A stretch of 54,386 bases of DNA. It comes from an uncultured Collinsella sp. (GTDB lineage Bacteria > Actinomycetota > Coriobacteriia > Coriobacteriales > Coriobacteriaceae). Below, piece after piece: positions 8,219-17,323 of this stretch (its first letter is position 1; every line of letters begins with the position of its first letter). Location: the NCBI GenBank assembly GCA_958439425.1, contig CAUBVH010000015.1, positions 1-54,386 on the forward strand, written 5' to 3'. The position numbers and the translations under genes were made by a program. The notes under the pieces are model-generated. The model did no database searches. It saw only the letters and a program-made list of their open reading frames with translations, and was not told the origin of the DNA.

Positions 8219-8560
8219 TCAACCAATCCCTAGTGCATCATTGATATCAACAGGTTTTTGAAGTTTGGCGACCCACAAAGCATCAGGACCGCCAACCGAA
8301 GCAGGAGGAAACAATTCAAAGAAGGTATCGACATCAACACCAGAGCGCTCAATAGTCTTTTGATCGGCGCTTCGGCCAACACGCTCAACGCCGTCAACAG
8401 TAAAAGACCCAAGAAACGCACCTGTCTCGCTATCCAGGTAGCATATAATGTCGACCCCCTCCAACGAAGAGTCTCTGATTTCATATTCTTTTATGCCGTT
8501 GCGAATCAAATCGAAAATAGATGGTCGAATTTTAAGCGTGGCTACCGTGCTCTTCGTCAT
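8219..8560 (-). CDS. Second ASCH-like small protein
   Basis: About 113 residues with an ASCH-like opening (TLKIRPSIFDLIRNGIKEYE, then IRDSSLEGVDIICY) and alternating strands (GAFLGSFTVDGVERV). I chose the ATG at 8560 because the conserved part begins eight residues later; a TTG at 8608, which would overlap the preceding gene by 11 bases, is possible. Its stop lies five bases before the GNAT start, so the genes are coupled. Two ASCH-like proteins in one operon suggest that both recognise nucleic acid, perhaps with different targets. Confidence 0.6.
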   Translation of the reverse strand: MTKSTVATLKIRPSIFDLIRNGIKEYEIRDSSLEGVDIICYLDSETGAFLGSFTVDGVERVGRSADQKTIERSGVDVDTFFELFPPASVGGPDALWVAKLQKPVDINDALGIG

Positions 8561-8597
8561 GACAATCCAATCATATAAAGGACGACCTATTCGGCGA

Positions 8598-9527
8598 TCA
8601 CAAAACAAAACGAATTAAAACTTCGCTCAGAAGGTTTAATAGAAAAAGAATAGCAAGGTAAAAAAGTAAAGTTAAAAAGGTGATGCGTTTCCGCGAAAAC
8701 TCTAACTGCAACGAAGTATTACTGTCAGATATAAGCCACTGATATACAAACATGTCGCAGCCACCTGAATGCAGGATAGCATTGCCGCATTTCAACCGGG
8801 GCTGATATTTTTCCCAGGCAACATTTTCCAATGGCCTAACCCTATACGGCGTAAGAAAGGAATTTACCTCCCATTGACGCGGAGCAATAACTGCGATGTG
8901 CGTGTCGCCAATATCGGTTTTCGAATCAACAAGCCTACGAACAATTGAACTCGGGAGACCTCTAACCTGATTGACAGCAATTGAGCTCATAGTCCGAAAA
9001 GGAACAATGGGTCCTGTTATTACTTCTCTCATATCATCGGGACCAGACAGCAAGCCGTTAAGCGACACGAAAGGCAATCGTATTCTAAGGTACAAAGACG
9101 AATGATCGTGGGGAAAGGCCGAGGGATCGTAATAAAACGAAAGTAGGGATCCACCATCCAGATTAACGACAGTCAAACCATCGTTCCGCGAAATAGGAAG
9201 GACCAACAACGAATTACCGCCGGCATCCTTAACTACTGTTCGATTAAGGCGACATGTTGTTTCGCAGTCCCGATTAAACAAGACTTGATTAAATTCGTTA
9301 TCACTAAACGAAGGAGAAAGGTCAACAACATCGTTCTTTTCAATTTGGAACGGAACGAAAATGAAAAACCCGGAAATATCATCCCTATGTGGAATCTGGA
9401 TACCAAAATCTATCTCAGAAGTATGTCCAACATCGGCCCACACATTAATTGATAAATCAAGCGGCGCAACTGCATCTCCGTCATTTAGCACTCCAATAGC
9501 GAAGCTATCATACTCACGTTGTGCCAT
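8598..9527 (-). CDS. Unrecognised C-terminally membrane-anchored protein
   Basis: I do not recognise this 309-residue protein. The first 280 residues look soluble and beta-rich with no signal peptide; the last 25 (after SLQLEFSRKRIT) form one hydrophobic helix, giving a tail-anchored layout with the bulk in the cytoplasm. The start at 9527 is preceded by GAGGAG at ideal spacing, better than the ATG at 9566. It is the first gene of the leftward operon with two ASCH-like proteins and a GNAT protein and overlaps or abuts the next gene. Tail-anchored proteins of this kind are sometimes effectors in defence operons; that is only a suggestion here. Confidence 0.6.
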   Translation of the reverse strand: MAQREYDSFAIGVLNDGDAVAPLDLSINVWADVGHTSEIDFGIQIPHRDDISGFFIFVPFQIEKNDVVDLSPSFSDNEFNQVLFNRDCETTCRLNRTVVKDAGGNSLLVLPISRNDGLTVVNLDGGSLLSFYYDPSAFPHDHSSLYLRIRLPFVSLNGLLSGPDDMREVITGPIVPFRTMSSIAVNQVRGLPSSIVRRLVDSKTDIGDTHIAVIAPRQWEVNSFLTPYRVRPLENVAWEKYQPRLKCGNAILHSGGCDMFVYQWLISDSNTSLQLEFSRKRITFLTLLFYLAILFLLNLLSEVLIRFVL

Positions 9528-9743
9528 TCTCGTCTCCTCTACCCCACTTTCAATATCCCCAATCAATCTTACCCCTCAATAGAGCCTTCGAACGGCGCAG
9601 CAAACGAGCGCCCTCAACACTCGCTCGAGGCGAACAGCGGCCTCCTCACTCCCCCTTCTTCTTGCACAGCACCTGCATCGCGTGTTCGCCCAAGATCGCC
9701 GTGGACAGCTTCAGTGCCCACCCTTAACGGCGTTGAGGAAGTT
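9528..9743. other. Short stretch with decayed coding traces
   Basis: No intact gene. On the minus strand a short open run ending in EHAMQVLCKKKGE and TGA (near 9650) looks like the tail of a lost protein that I cannot name. The promoter of the ASCH/GNAT operon should lie between about 9530 and 9620, but I see no convincing -35/-10 pair. Confidence 0.3.
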
Positions 9744-10019
9744 TTAAAGAAATGGTGCGTTCATGTCGTAGTAATTCATGTTCCTAAACAGCGCATAAAT
9801 CACGAGGAACGTTTGGGCAATGACTACTGCGACACTCATTGCAAGAGCGTTGTGGGGCGACTGGGAAATCCAGACCAAGGGCCTTAAGCACAGCTAGGCA
9901 AACCAATCTCCGCCAACCAACAATCCATCTTGGGCAGCCTTAATAAACCCATAGGGCAAGTAGTTGCGCATAAGTAGGTGACGCATGATTTCTTTCACAA
10001 ATGGACAAGCACATAGAGG
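9744..10019 (-). pseudogene. C-terminal remnant of a membrane protein with an in-frame stop
   Basis: One frame runs about 90 codons through VKEIMRHLLMRNYLPYGFI, a TAG at 9894-9896, then a hydrophobic helix (AMSVAVVIAQTFLVIYALF) and the end YYDMNAPFL with TAA. The frame is kept across the stop, so a nonsense change rather than a shift has occurred. The N-terminal part of the gene is missing. The family is not clear; a glycan-related membrane enzyme would fit the neighbourhood. Confidence 0.45.
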
Positions 10020-10055
10020 AACACGGTCCACGCGCCGTCATATGATTTCTGGCGA

Positions 10056-10571
10056 CTAAACAACAAATCATCGACGAAAGGGGCGCGAGCCGAGTCTGCG
10101 AACATCACGTCGATTGACGATGGGTCGCTCGACGCGCTGCCCAAAGAGGAGGCGCCAGAGCTTGTCGGGGCCGAGCAATAAGAAAGGGCGACGGACCGGG
10201 AGACCTGCCGCAGCGGTCGCTACGTGAGAAGGCTCAACACGGGCGTCGGGGAAATCGAGCTCAGCGTGCCGAAGCTCCGCGGGGCAGGCGCGAGGACGGC
10301 ACGCGAAAGGCACGCCGAAACGCTGGCCTACACGGAATTTCCGCCGAAGCACTGGCGCCGGATCAGGACGAACAACGGGATCGAGCGTATAGACCGCAAG
10401 AGCAGGAGGAGGACAAGGATCGTCGGGACCTTCCCGGACGGCAACTCGGCCCTCATGCTGGTGACGGCGAGGCTGAAGTACATAGTGGAGCACGAGTGGG
10501 GCAAGAGGAGGTACTTGGACATGTCGAAGCTGGAGGAGATGGACGAGCTGAGGGGAAAGGCGGAGGGTTAG
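10056..10571 (+). mobile_element. IS256-family (Mutator-type) transposase remnant
   Basis: The frame ends with a classic IS256 C-terminus: FPPKHWRRIRTNNGIERI, then RTRIVGTFPDGNSALMLVT and HEWGKRRYLDMSKLEE. The N-terminal segment with GEIELSVPKLRG also matches, but the two are joined directly, so the central catalytic DDE region of about 250 residues is deleted. A TAA at 10179-10181 also interrupts the frame. The element cannot transpose on its own. It marks the boundary between the accessory island and the polysaccharide operon. Bases 10572-10620 may hold the right end of the element. Confidence 0.85.
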
Positions 10572-10694
10572 AAGAGGACGGGGCCGGAGACGGCTAAATC
10601 AATTTGCGAAAGAATCTTGACGTTACCTGGATTGCAAGCGAGGTCGACATGGGTGAGACAATCATACGGCAGCACCACAATACCTGCCGTCAGC

Positions 10695-10728
10695 AAAAGG
10701 CACCGAGTCCATGGCGGTCTCAGTGCCT
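10695..10728 (-). terminator. Terminator of the polysaccharide operon, repeat copy D
   Basis: AGGCACCGAG (10698-10707) pairs with CTCAGTGCCT (10719-10728) with one mismatch and is followed on the minus strand by TTTT. It lies about 100 bases after the last gene of the long leftward operon. It resembles copies A to C in the island. The stretch 10572-10827 has no gene. Confidence 0.6.
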
Positions 10729-10827
10729 AAACGTCAAATTAACGGTATCGTTTCGTGTTATTCAGCAGCGCGCAAACGATGAAATACTCACAGGATATCC
10801 AGCCATCTCAAAGTGACCGTATTCATA

Positions 10828-11892
10828 TTATCGCCTTAGCGTGTATAGAAAGCGTACAGCCTTCCACGGGAGAAGACGACGAATCCTCGCCGTAACACTC
10901 AACCGCGGCTTAAGAAGCACCCCAAATGCCTTATCATAATCTCCATCGGCAACTGCTTTCTCTACTTCTTTGGCAAGTTGTTCTTGCTCTTCAGTTCGCT
11001 TGGTCGGTCCAGTCAGATTGCCATTCCGTGCAATCACATTCTCAACAGTTGAATCAATCCATTCACATTTATCAATGCAATAATCATTGAAAAACTCATT
11101 CGCCTCTATCGAATTAATGAGCACTGCTGAGACTCCGCGTTCATCGTAGAAATCCGGGTGGCAATCCTCTATTCCCCAAAAGTCACCGACTGTAAAGTCT
11201 CCGGCACGCTCTATTCGAGCAAAGGGGCAACTATAGCAACATTTACGATATATAATGCCCTTTGCAAACGCAGAGTAGTAAGGGTCATCGCTTGCCTGCC
11301 CAAGCTTCTCATGTCGTTTACCGGATCGGTAGTAGTAGTAGTAGTAGTAGAGCCCCCACCCCATTAGCTTATTTCTAAACTCATAGCCGTGGATGCCGTC
11401 ATCCGTCCGCTCAATTGCTGAAAGCCAGCTGATATACGCTTTGAAAATCTCTTGTCCAGGGGTGCCGTGACAGATTAAGTCGACACAGACAAGCGAGCCC
11501 GGCAGATTGGCTACATTTCTTTTTTTCAAATAGGACCTCAGTGCCGCAATCTGACAGGGCGTGCCGGAATACAGGACATCCACGCCTCTGCTCAGGTAGT
11601 CATAGCATTCTCCATAGGTATCCGCTACATCGCTGCGAACGTATTTCGAACCTTGCAAAGCGCGCAATTCTGAAACGTTCTTTGCACAGACGTGCTCAAC
11701 CCTACCAGATTCAAGAAGAGCCGCACCAAACACAACTCCCCCCCTGTTAAGCATTGCATGTGCCAGAACGACAAAAGCGCCGCCAGAGGCGGAAGAGGCA
11801 ATACTCACGTCATCAGAATTACGAAGCGCTATAACTCGTAATGGCGCATTGAGCAAAGAAGCGAACGAAGAGGATTCGGAACGGGCATTCAT
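10828..11892 (-). CDS. FrhB/FdhB-family iron-sulfur flavoprotein of the polysaccharide operon
   Basis: This 354-residue protein belongs to the coenzyme F420 hydrogenase beta-subunit family: an N-terminal SGGAFVVLAHAMLNRGGVVFG region, YSGTPCQIAALRSYL, and a cysteine cluster CCYSCPFARIERAGDFTVGD near residue 225. Members in polysaccharide clusters are usually next to a pyruvyl transferase, as here (four-base overlap with it), and are thought to handle a redox or ketal step, but the reaction is not settled. A run of seven tyrosines (near residue 185) is coded by a perfect trinucleotide repeat at 11329-11349. It is the last gene of the operon. Confidence 0.85.
   Translation of the reverse strand: MNARSESSSFASLLNAPLRVIALRNSDDVSIASSASGGAFVVLAHAMLNRGGVVFGAALLESGRVEHVCAKNVSELRALQGSKYVRSDVADTYGECYDYLSRGVDVLYSGTPCQIAALRSYLKKRNVANLPGSLVCVDLICHGTPGQEIFKAYISWLSAIERTDDGIHGYEFRNKLMGWGLYYYYYYYRSGKRHEKLGQASDDPYYSAFAKGIIYRKCCYSCPFARIERAGDFTVGDFWGIEDCHPDFYDERGVSAVLINSIEANEFFNDYCIDKCEWIDSTVENVIARNGNLTGPTKRTEEQEQLAKEVEKAVADGDYDKAFGVLLKPRLSVTARIRRLLPWKAVRFLYTLRR
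11329..11349 (-). repeat. (TAC)7 microsatellite inside the FrhB-like gene
   Basis: Seven uninterrupted TAC codons on the minus strand (GTA on the plus strand) code for seven tyrosines. Changes in repeat number keep the frame, so they would vary protein length rather than switch the gene off. Confidence 0.95.
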
Positions 11893-13004
11893 CGGTCACC
11901 AACCCCCGTCAATGAAACGGTCTTCTTAAGAAACTTGTCAGTATCACATCTCGCGGCAGCCAGCTTTTCCGCTACGCCATCATAAACAGCGTCTTCTAAA
12001 AGCAGACGGTCTCTCGATTCCTCAGAAAGCCACCTATCTCGAAGGCCGCATATGCCCAAAAGATTGTCAATCCGAGTATTAAAATTGCCTCTGCAATAAA
12101 CCGCAAAATTGCGTTCCAGCATCGTAGAGAATGCAGTCACATGAAAAGAGTCAGTAATGACCATGCTGGCACCCTTAATAAGACCGACAAGCTCCTCGAC
12201 TTCTGGAATAAAAACAGGGGAACCGCCCTCGCGTACCTGATCGTAGCGAAGGCAAACGCGTCTCAGCTTAAGTCCACGGCTCCTCGCATATTCAGAAGCA
12301 AAGCCGTCGATCACACGGTCAGGATGCAAGCGATAAAGAAGTACATAGCCTTCTTCACCGACAAGTTTTTCATCGGCGAAATCGGACCAGAATTCTTTCC
12401 CCATTGCAAGTGTTGGATCGAGAACGCGCTGCGCTTTAATCCCAAGGCTCGCGAGCAAGTCAACGGCGCTCTGCTCGCGAACGGAAATCATGTCATAGCG
12501 ACTGAGCTTGTCAGCTAAATAACTCGCTTCACTATCATCAACGCTCGTATTCCCGATGCTTGCCGCGTAAGAAAACTTAGGCTTATCGTTCGGAACGAAG
12601 TCAAGATAGTAAGCTGGCAGAATACCCCCATTGAGCGTAGAATTCCAAGTTTGATCGCTACCGGTGCAATAAGCATCCGCAACAGGAAGATCCTCAAGTA
12701 GCTCATCATTAGAAAGATATCTCTTGTGTGTCAGACTGATACGACGGTCAAGAAAGCCGTTGAACACTGTTTCCCATCTTTTGACCGTCGGATACAGTAT
12801 CGGTCGCGCAATAATATTCAGTGGAAAAGAATGATTGTTAGCATGTAGCGACAATAGATTCTCATCAAGATTGTCGGCTCGCCAATAATCGATGACTTCG
12901 ACCTCACACCCAAGCTGCCTCAGCTTTTCCTGAGTTGCAAATGTCTGAAGTACTGAACCGTAGTTTTTTACAGCATGCAATGTAATAACATCAATTTTAG
13001 GCAC
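11889..13004 (-). CDS. Polysaccharide pyruvyl transferase family protein
   Basis: The 371-residue protein fits the CsaB/WcaK pyruvyl transferase family: an N-terminal ITLHAVKNYGSVLQTFATQE motif, a central YCTGSDQTWNS motif, and a C-terminal SMVITDSFHVTAFS motif with the family's histidine. These enzymes move pyruvate from phosphoenolpyruvate onto a sugar to form a ketal, adding negative charge to the polymer. It overlaps the FrhB-like gene by four bases and follows the acyltransferase by 13 bases. The acceptor sugar is unknown. Confidence 0.88.
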   Translation of the reverse strand: MPKIDVITLHAVKNYGSVLQTFATQEKLRQLGCEVEVIDYWRADNLDENLLSLHANNHSFPLNIIARPILYPTVKRWETVFNGFLDRRISLTHKRYLSNDELLEDLPVADAYCTGSDQTWNSTLNGGILPAYYLDFVPNDKPKFSYAASIGNTSVDDSEASYLADKLSRYDMISVREQSAVDLLASLGIKAQRVLDPTLAMGKEFWSDFADEKLVGEEGYVLLYRLHPDRVIDGFASEYARSRGLKLRRVCLRYDQVREGGSPVFIPEVEELVGLIKGASMVITDSFHVTAFSTMLERNFAVYCRGNFNTRIDNLLGICGLRDRWLSEESRDRLLLEDAVYDGVAEKLAAARCDTDKFLKKTVSLTGVGDR

Positions 13005-13017
13005 AATACGCGTCCCT

Positions 13018-13521
13018 TCAATTTGTACGGATTATCGGAGCGATGTTCAGATCACGACTCTGCGTCACGATACTGTCAGGGGGAATATCTCTTGCAACGA
13101 CAACATTTGCCCCCACAACGCAGCCATCTCCAATCGTCACTCCCTTGAGCACAACAACGTTGGTGCCCAGCCAGCAGTTATCCCCAATTTTGATAGAAGC
13201 ACTTTTGTATCCCTGTTCTGCCAGCCGAGAAAAACCAGAAAAACGGTGATTATGATCGTAGACAGTCACGTTTTCGCCAAATAAACAGTTTCTGCCAATC
13301 TCTATCCTCTTCATACAGTTGAGAGAACAACCGTTATTAAAAAAAGTGCCGTCACCAACAACCAACGAACCTTCGGGGCCCAGCCTCAGCCTCATAACGT
13401 CACGTGAGGAAACACAGTCCCCGAACTCAACTCGCCCAGGATACTCAAGACTCCAAATAGCGATTCGAATCTTTGTCTGGAGTGAATTCTTTAGATTTCT
13501 AAGTCTAATTAAAATATTCAT
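13018..13521 (-). CDS. Hexapeptide-repeat acyltransferase
   Basis: This 167-residue protein shows left-handed beta-helix hexapeptide repeats (IGRNCLFGENVTVYDHNH, IKIGDNCWLGTNVVVLKGVT, IGDGCVVGANVVVARDI) typical of the CatB/WbbJ/WcaF O-acetyltransferases. The DHNH segment contains the usual catalytic histidine. It probably acetylates a sugar of the repeat unit. The start overlaps the flippase stop by four bases (ATGA), and it is followed by the pyruvyl transferase, so both are likely to decorate the same polymer. Confidence 0.88.
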   Translation of the reverse strand: MNILIRLRNLKNSLQTKIRIAIWSLEYPGRVEFGDCVSSRDVMRLRLGPEGSLVVGDGTFFNNGCSLNCMKRIEIGRNCLFGENVTVYDHNHRFSGFSRLAEQGYKSASIKIGDNCWLGTNVVVLKGVTIGDGCVVGANVVVARDIPPDSIVTQSRDLNIAPIIRTN

Positions 13522-14783
13522 TTAGACCCCCTTTTAATGGGATCGCTTCCAAGCAGATTGTATTTACAGACATAAATGGCCCTAAATGCAAGTAAAACAA
13601 ACTCACAGAAACAACGAAGCGTTGCAACCGCGACAATGCTGAAGGCTCCAATTATATAAAGAGCCCCGAGGCCAAGAAGAAGCAATACGGTTGCAGTCAA
13701 TGAAGTTCGAGTCATCTCTTCAACATAGCCTGCTGCACCAAGCAGAGGCCAACCAAGAAGAATGACAGGAAAACCAAAGAAGAATAGAGGGGCAAGACAA
13801 GCAATAACGTACGAGCCAGCCACATAATCAATGCCTCCCAGAAGAAGCATGATCTGGTCAGAAAGGAAGAAGACCACTGCAGCGATAAACAGTGCGACTG
13901 GGGTCGCCAGCACCAACATCCTTCTCGCGAGCTTTTGGTCATATTCATTAATCATATGTGGGTAAAGAGCGTTGGTCAGAGGCGTATAGAGCGCGTTTAC
14001 GGCATTTGCAACAGTCATACCAAGGCTCCAATAAGAAACTACCGCAGAATCGGAAATCCAAAGCCCCACAGCGATTGTCGTCGCAGAAGACATAATGGTC
14101 CCTGAAACATTTGACAAGAAATAAAGAGCAGATCCTTTAATGGAAGCCCAAATAGACTGCAGGCTTGGCATTCCGATGACCAGTCCGAAATCTCGTGAAA
14201 GTGAGGCAAAAGATAGGACAAGCGCAACAAATGCGGAAATGACATCAAGCAAACCGACAAGCCAAAGGTCATTTGGGCCCTTAACGAGAGCAAACGTGAG
14301 TACAGTCGCAAGAAGCTTTGAAATGACATAGCGTGAAGTCAAAATACCAAGTTTTTCATATGCCATAAAAATAAAATCCGGCATGAGAACAGAAAAACAG
14401 ATGCTCAGATAGCACAGAAAAGTAAACGGGATGTTTTCGCCCATAAGTGGAATTGCGAGACACATACCGAAGATGATTGGGAGACCGATGATCTGAAGCA
14501 CTAGCTTTGAAGCCAGAATGCTACCAATTGTCCTTTCAACGCGTTCCACATCATCTTTAAATCCGGCAACAAGTTTAGCGCCGTGAAGGTTAAAGCCAAA
14601 CTCAAGAAGCAACTGGGCAAAAGACATCACAGCCAAAACATAGGCACGTACAGCATATCCCTCAACACCGAGAACTCTGGTCAAATACGGCAAAGTTACA
14701 AAAGGAAGGATGTACTTTGCAAGTTGCAAGGCATACTGCGCTGCGGAATTTTTCAAGAAGGTTTTTCGATGCTCGTTAACCAT
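13518..14783 (-). CDS. Wzx-type oligosaccharide flippase
   Basis: A 421-residue integral membrane protein with about twelve hydrophobic segments and the start typical of Wzx proteins (FLKNSAAQYALQLAKYILPF, then VTLPYLTRVLGVEGYAV). It belongs to the MATE/MOP superfamily and would move the undecaprenyl-linked repeat unit across the membrane before polymerisation. The ATG shares a base with the stop of the upstream glycosyltransferase. Together with the Wzy-like protein at 15960-17315 it indicates a Wzx/Wzy-dependent pathway. Confidence 0.9.
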   Translation of the reverse strand: MVNEHRKTFLKNSAAQYALQLAKYILPFVTLPYLTRVLGVEGYAVRAYVLAVMSFAQLLLEFGFNLHGAKLVAGFKDDVERVERTIGSILASKLVLQIIGLPIIFGMCLAIPLMGENIPFTFLCYLSICFSVLMPDFIFMAYEKLGILTSRYVISKLLATVLTFALVKGPNDLWLVGLLDVISAFVALVLSFASLSRDFGLVIGMPSLQSIWASIKGSALYFLSNVSGTIMSSATTIAVGLWISDSAVVSYWSLGMTVANAVNALYTPLTNALYPHMINEYDQKLARRMLVLATPVALFIAAVVFFLSDQIMLLLGGIDYVAGSYVIACLAPLFFFGFPVILLGWPLLGAAGYVEEMTRTSLTATVLLLLGLGALYIIGAFSIVAVATLRCFCEFVLLAFRAIYVCKYNLLGSDPIKRGSK

Positions 14784-15979
14784 TATTCTCCAACTTTGAA
14801 TTCAGTCCCAAATAAAGAGCCCAGGTAAACCTGAGGATCGTTTTCTCGTCTGACGCGCTTAGCTCCGCTCTTGGACCAGGATTCCCATGTCACCCGATTA
14901 ATAATGAGACACTCGTTTAGCACTTTCGTGATGGCTGGCACGGACAAGGGGTTGAATAAGATCCCGTCCTTTCCAATCAGCTCTGGTATGCCTCCTCGAT
15001 TAGAGCCCAAACAAACAGTACCGCAGGCTAGAGCCTCAAGAACAGTGGTCGGATAGTTCTCGATCCAGAGGGAAGGGGCAATAAGATACTTTGCCTTGAC
15101 AATTTCCTCCAAAGTTTCCTCGCGAGATAGTTTGCCAAGAACGTTGATTCCGTTCGCATCCTCCAGTAGAGAGGTAAATGTATCCTCGTAATCCCTCTCA
15201 ACATATCCAATAATCCGAAGGCGCCATCCTGCCCGAGCTAAGTCAGAAGATTTCCATGCTTTGATAAGATTCGTACAGCCTTTTCGTTCTGAAACGGCGC
15301 CAACATAAACAATGACATCATCGCGTTCGCTAAACGACGAGCACGACACCTGTGGCGCTTTAAAGGGATTACGCACGCAATCCGCAGCTATGTCGTTCGC
15401 TGCACATGTCGCGACTAGAGACTCACTTGGTGATACCAGCCTATCGAAGGCAAGACGACGAGCCGAATTCATCCTAGCCATTACCGGCAGTTTGAGCTTA
15501 TCTTGGAATTTAAGACAGCATTTATTGCCGAAACAATTCTCTACGCCATAGCCTGAACACACCGAGCCATCATCGTGAATACACCACGACTTTGGACAGA
15601 CCACACCATAGTCATGTAAAGTCTGCAAAGCAACAACTGATGGATGCTCAGCGCGATATGCACCAAGTGCGCTGCAAAGAGGAAGCATGCTATTTACCGC
15701 ATTGTGAACATGAATAATATCAGGCTGAAAATCCTCGAGAAGCCGAAGGAGAGCATTCGTGAGTGCCCTATCACCAATCATGCGGATACGCAGCTTCCAA
15801 GCGTCTCCCCCGTCAATAGGGAAGTTATGGTGATCTGGAAATTCAGATTGAATGAAATTAGGGTCAAAAGAGAGAGATCTCACAGCATGGCCGGCATCTA
15901 AGCACAGCCGGACTTCATCCCTAAAGACATTCTCGGCGCCACCACATTCATAAAGCTCGTTAGCAATAAGAAGCCTCAT
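14783..15979 (-). CDS. Family 4 glycosyltransferase
   Basis: The 398-residue protein begins MRLLIANELYECGGAENVF, a GT-B N-terminal domain, and carries the GT4 C-terminal signature (KAKYLIAPSLWIENYPTTVL then EALACGTVCLGSNRGGIPEL), with the glutamate pair spacing used for nucleotide sugar binding. The start at 15979 is chosen by family; a longer frame to 16042 would only add residues overlapping the upstream gene. It overlaps the Wzy-like gene by 20 bases. A CxxC-rich patch (GNKCCLKFQDK) sits mid-protein. It adds one sugar to the lipid-linked repeat unit in the cytoplasm; donor and acceptor are unknown. Confidence 0.9.
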   Translation of the reverse strand: MRLLIANELYECGGAENVFRDEVRLCLDAGHAVRSLSFDPNFIQSEFPDHHNFPIDGGDAWKLRIRMIGDRALTNALLRLLEDFQPDIIHVHNAVNSMLPLCSALGAYRAEHPSVVALQTLHDYGVVCPKSWCIHDDGSVCSGYGVENCFGNKCCLKFQDKLKLPVMARMNSARRLAFDRLVSPSESLVATCAANDIAADCVRNPFKAPQVSCSSFSERDDVIVYVGAVSERKGCTNLIKAWKSSDLARAGWRLRIIGYVERDYEDTFTSLLEDANGINVLGKLSREETLEEIVKAKYLIAPSLWIENYPTTVLEALACGTVCLGSNRGGIPELIGKDGILFNPLSVPAITKVLNECLIINRVTWESWSKSGAKRVRRENDPQVYLGSLFGTEFKVGE

Positions 15980-17315
15980 CAAAATCACGCCCTTTAGCTG
16001 GTAGCTGTGTGACGGGGAACGTTGCCTTTTTATCCCAGCCAAATAACAGAAGATATAAAATAAAAATGTGGGGCAGCAGATTGCCCAGTGAGCTCATGTC
16101 TGCACTCATAACAATGGTGTGGTACTGACACAGCAGATAGGCAGCGCTTAGCAATCTAAGTAGTTTAACTTTTGCTATCCCTGTCCAAATACATCTGGCG
16201 ACTAGAATTATGCAAATCGAATCAATGATGATAGGGACAGCGCATAACGGATAGCCCAAAATAGCTGCCCACAGCACAGGATATCCACCAGTCACAGCAG
16301 CGGAGCTATAGCTGTAAATAATGAGAGCGCTTGGCGAACAGCCCCTATTCATAAGATACTGAGTTGACGATATTGTCTTGCTATCCCCCGCCATTAACGC
16401 AAGCTCGTCCGACATTCGAGATGGATCTATTGTGCCATTTTCAACAATCTGTCGATCTATTTCCCAAGTCAAATCAGCTTCTTGAGCAAGAGCACGATAT
16501 AGAAGGAAATCGCCAGCAGTATTGAGACCGTAAGAAGTGTCAGCCTCGTTATTATCGAGAGCGTCTGAGAAATGCATATATTTAGGAACCAGCATCAGCG
16601 CGATAGCTAAGGTGGCAAAAGCTATGTACTTTGGCTTAATTAACTTATTTCTTTTTGCCATCGGAATCAAAACAGGTACAAAAAAGTAAACAGCGCACTG
16701 AAGATAACCGCCGAACTCAATTCCCCGCAGGTACATTGTCAAGCAGTTGAACACAAAGATCAGTAAAGGAACAGCCTTCTGCCTACCCTTACCTAGGGCA
16801 AAAAATAGACCACATACCCACATGAGAGGGTAGGAAAAATAGTCAATGACACTAGCGAAGGGCAACTTCGAGTACATCTCATAGTAATTAAATCGATTTA
16901 AACTGGGATTCGTAACGATATTTCCAGAAATCAGCACATCAACCAGTCTATAAACAAAAATGCAGATAAGTACGAATCTAATCCACCAAGTTTCATCATA
17001 AGCTCTCCCAGAGAATGCTCTAGGCACGTCAATTTTGCTAAGACGCGAGGCTACTATGGAGAAAACGATAAGGAAAAGCTCAAGCATGCAAACAAGCCTA
17101 AGGGTAACTCCAGTGGGATAGCTCCTAACACCAATATCCTTTAGATAGACCCCGGTTTCAATGTAGGCACTCGAGATGACTAGCTGGATCCAATATATAA
17201 AAATAATGGATAGAACGAGAAAATACTCAGTATGGCGATTGTAGAATCTTGCAACGGAAAACAGGAAGAAACCAATTGCAAGAACATTGAGAATATTGTA
17301 TGCAAGATACATCAT
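15960..17315 (-). CDS. Wzy-like O-antigen/capsule polymerase
   Basis: A 451-residue membrane protein with ten or more hydrophobic helices and one large extracellular loop (roughly residues 240-330, rich in acidic and polar residues), the layout of Wzy polymerases. It has no strong sequence motif, as usual for Wzy, so the call rests on topology and on its place between glycosyltransferases and next to the flippase. It would join repeat units on the outer face of the membrane. The stop overlaps the next glycosyltransferase; its start lies nine bases downstream of the previous gene. Confidence 0.75.
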   Translation of the reverse strand: MMYLAYNILNVLAIGFFLFSVARFYNRHTEYFLVLSIIFIYWIQLVISSAYIETGVYLKDIGVRSYPTGVTLRLVCMLELFLIVFSIVASRLSKIDVPRAFSGRAYDETWWIRFVLICIFVYRLVDVLISGNIVTNPSLNRFNYYEMYSKLPFASVIDYFSYPLMWVCGLFFALGKGRQKAVPLLIFVFNCLTMYLRGIEFGGYLQCAVYFFVPVLIPMAKRNKLIKPKYIAFATLAIALMLVPKYMHFSDALDNNEADTSYGLNTAGDFLLYRALAQEADLTWEIDRQIVENGTIDPSRMSDELALMAGDSKTISSTQYLMNRGCSPSALIIYSYSSAAVTGGYPVLWAAILGYPLCAVPIIIDSICIILVARCIWTGIAKVKLLRLLSAAYLLCQYHTIVMSADMSSLGNLLPHIFILYLLLFGWDKKATFPVTQLPAKGRDFDEASYC

Positions 17316-17323
17316 TCAATCCC

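Noticed and set aside
9519..9887. Plus-strand open frames between the membrane-protein gene and the IS remnant
   Set aside because: They lack ribosome-binding sites and protein-like composition; the sense in this stretch is on the minus strand.
10068..10493. Minus-strand open frame across the IS256 remnant
   Set aside because: Arginine- and proline-rich shadow of the transposase frame.
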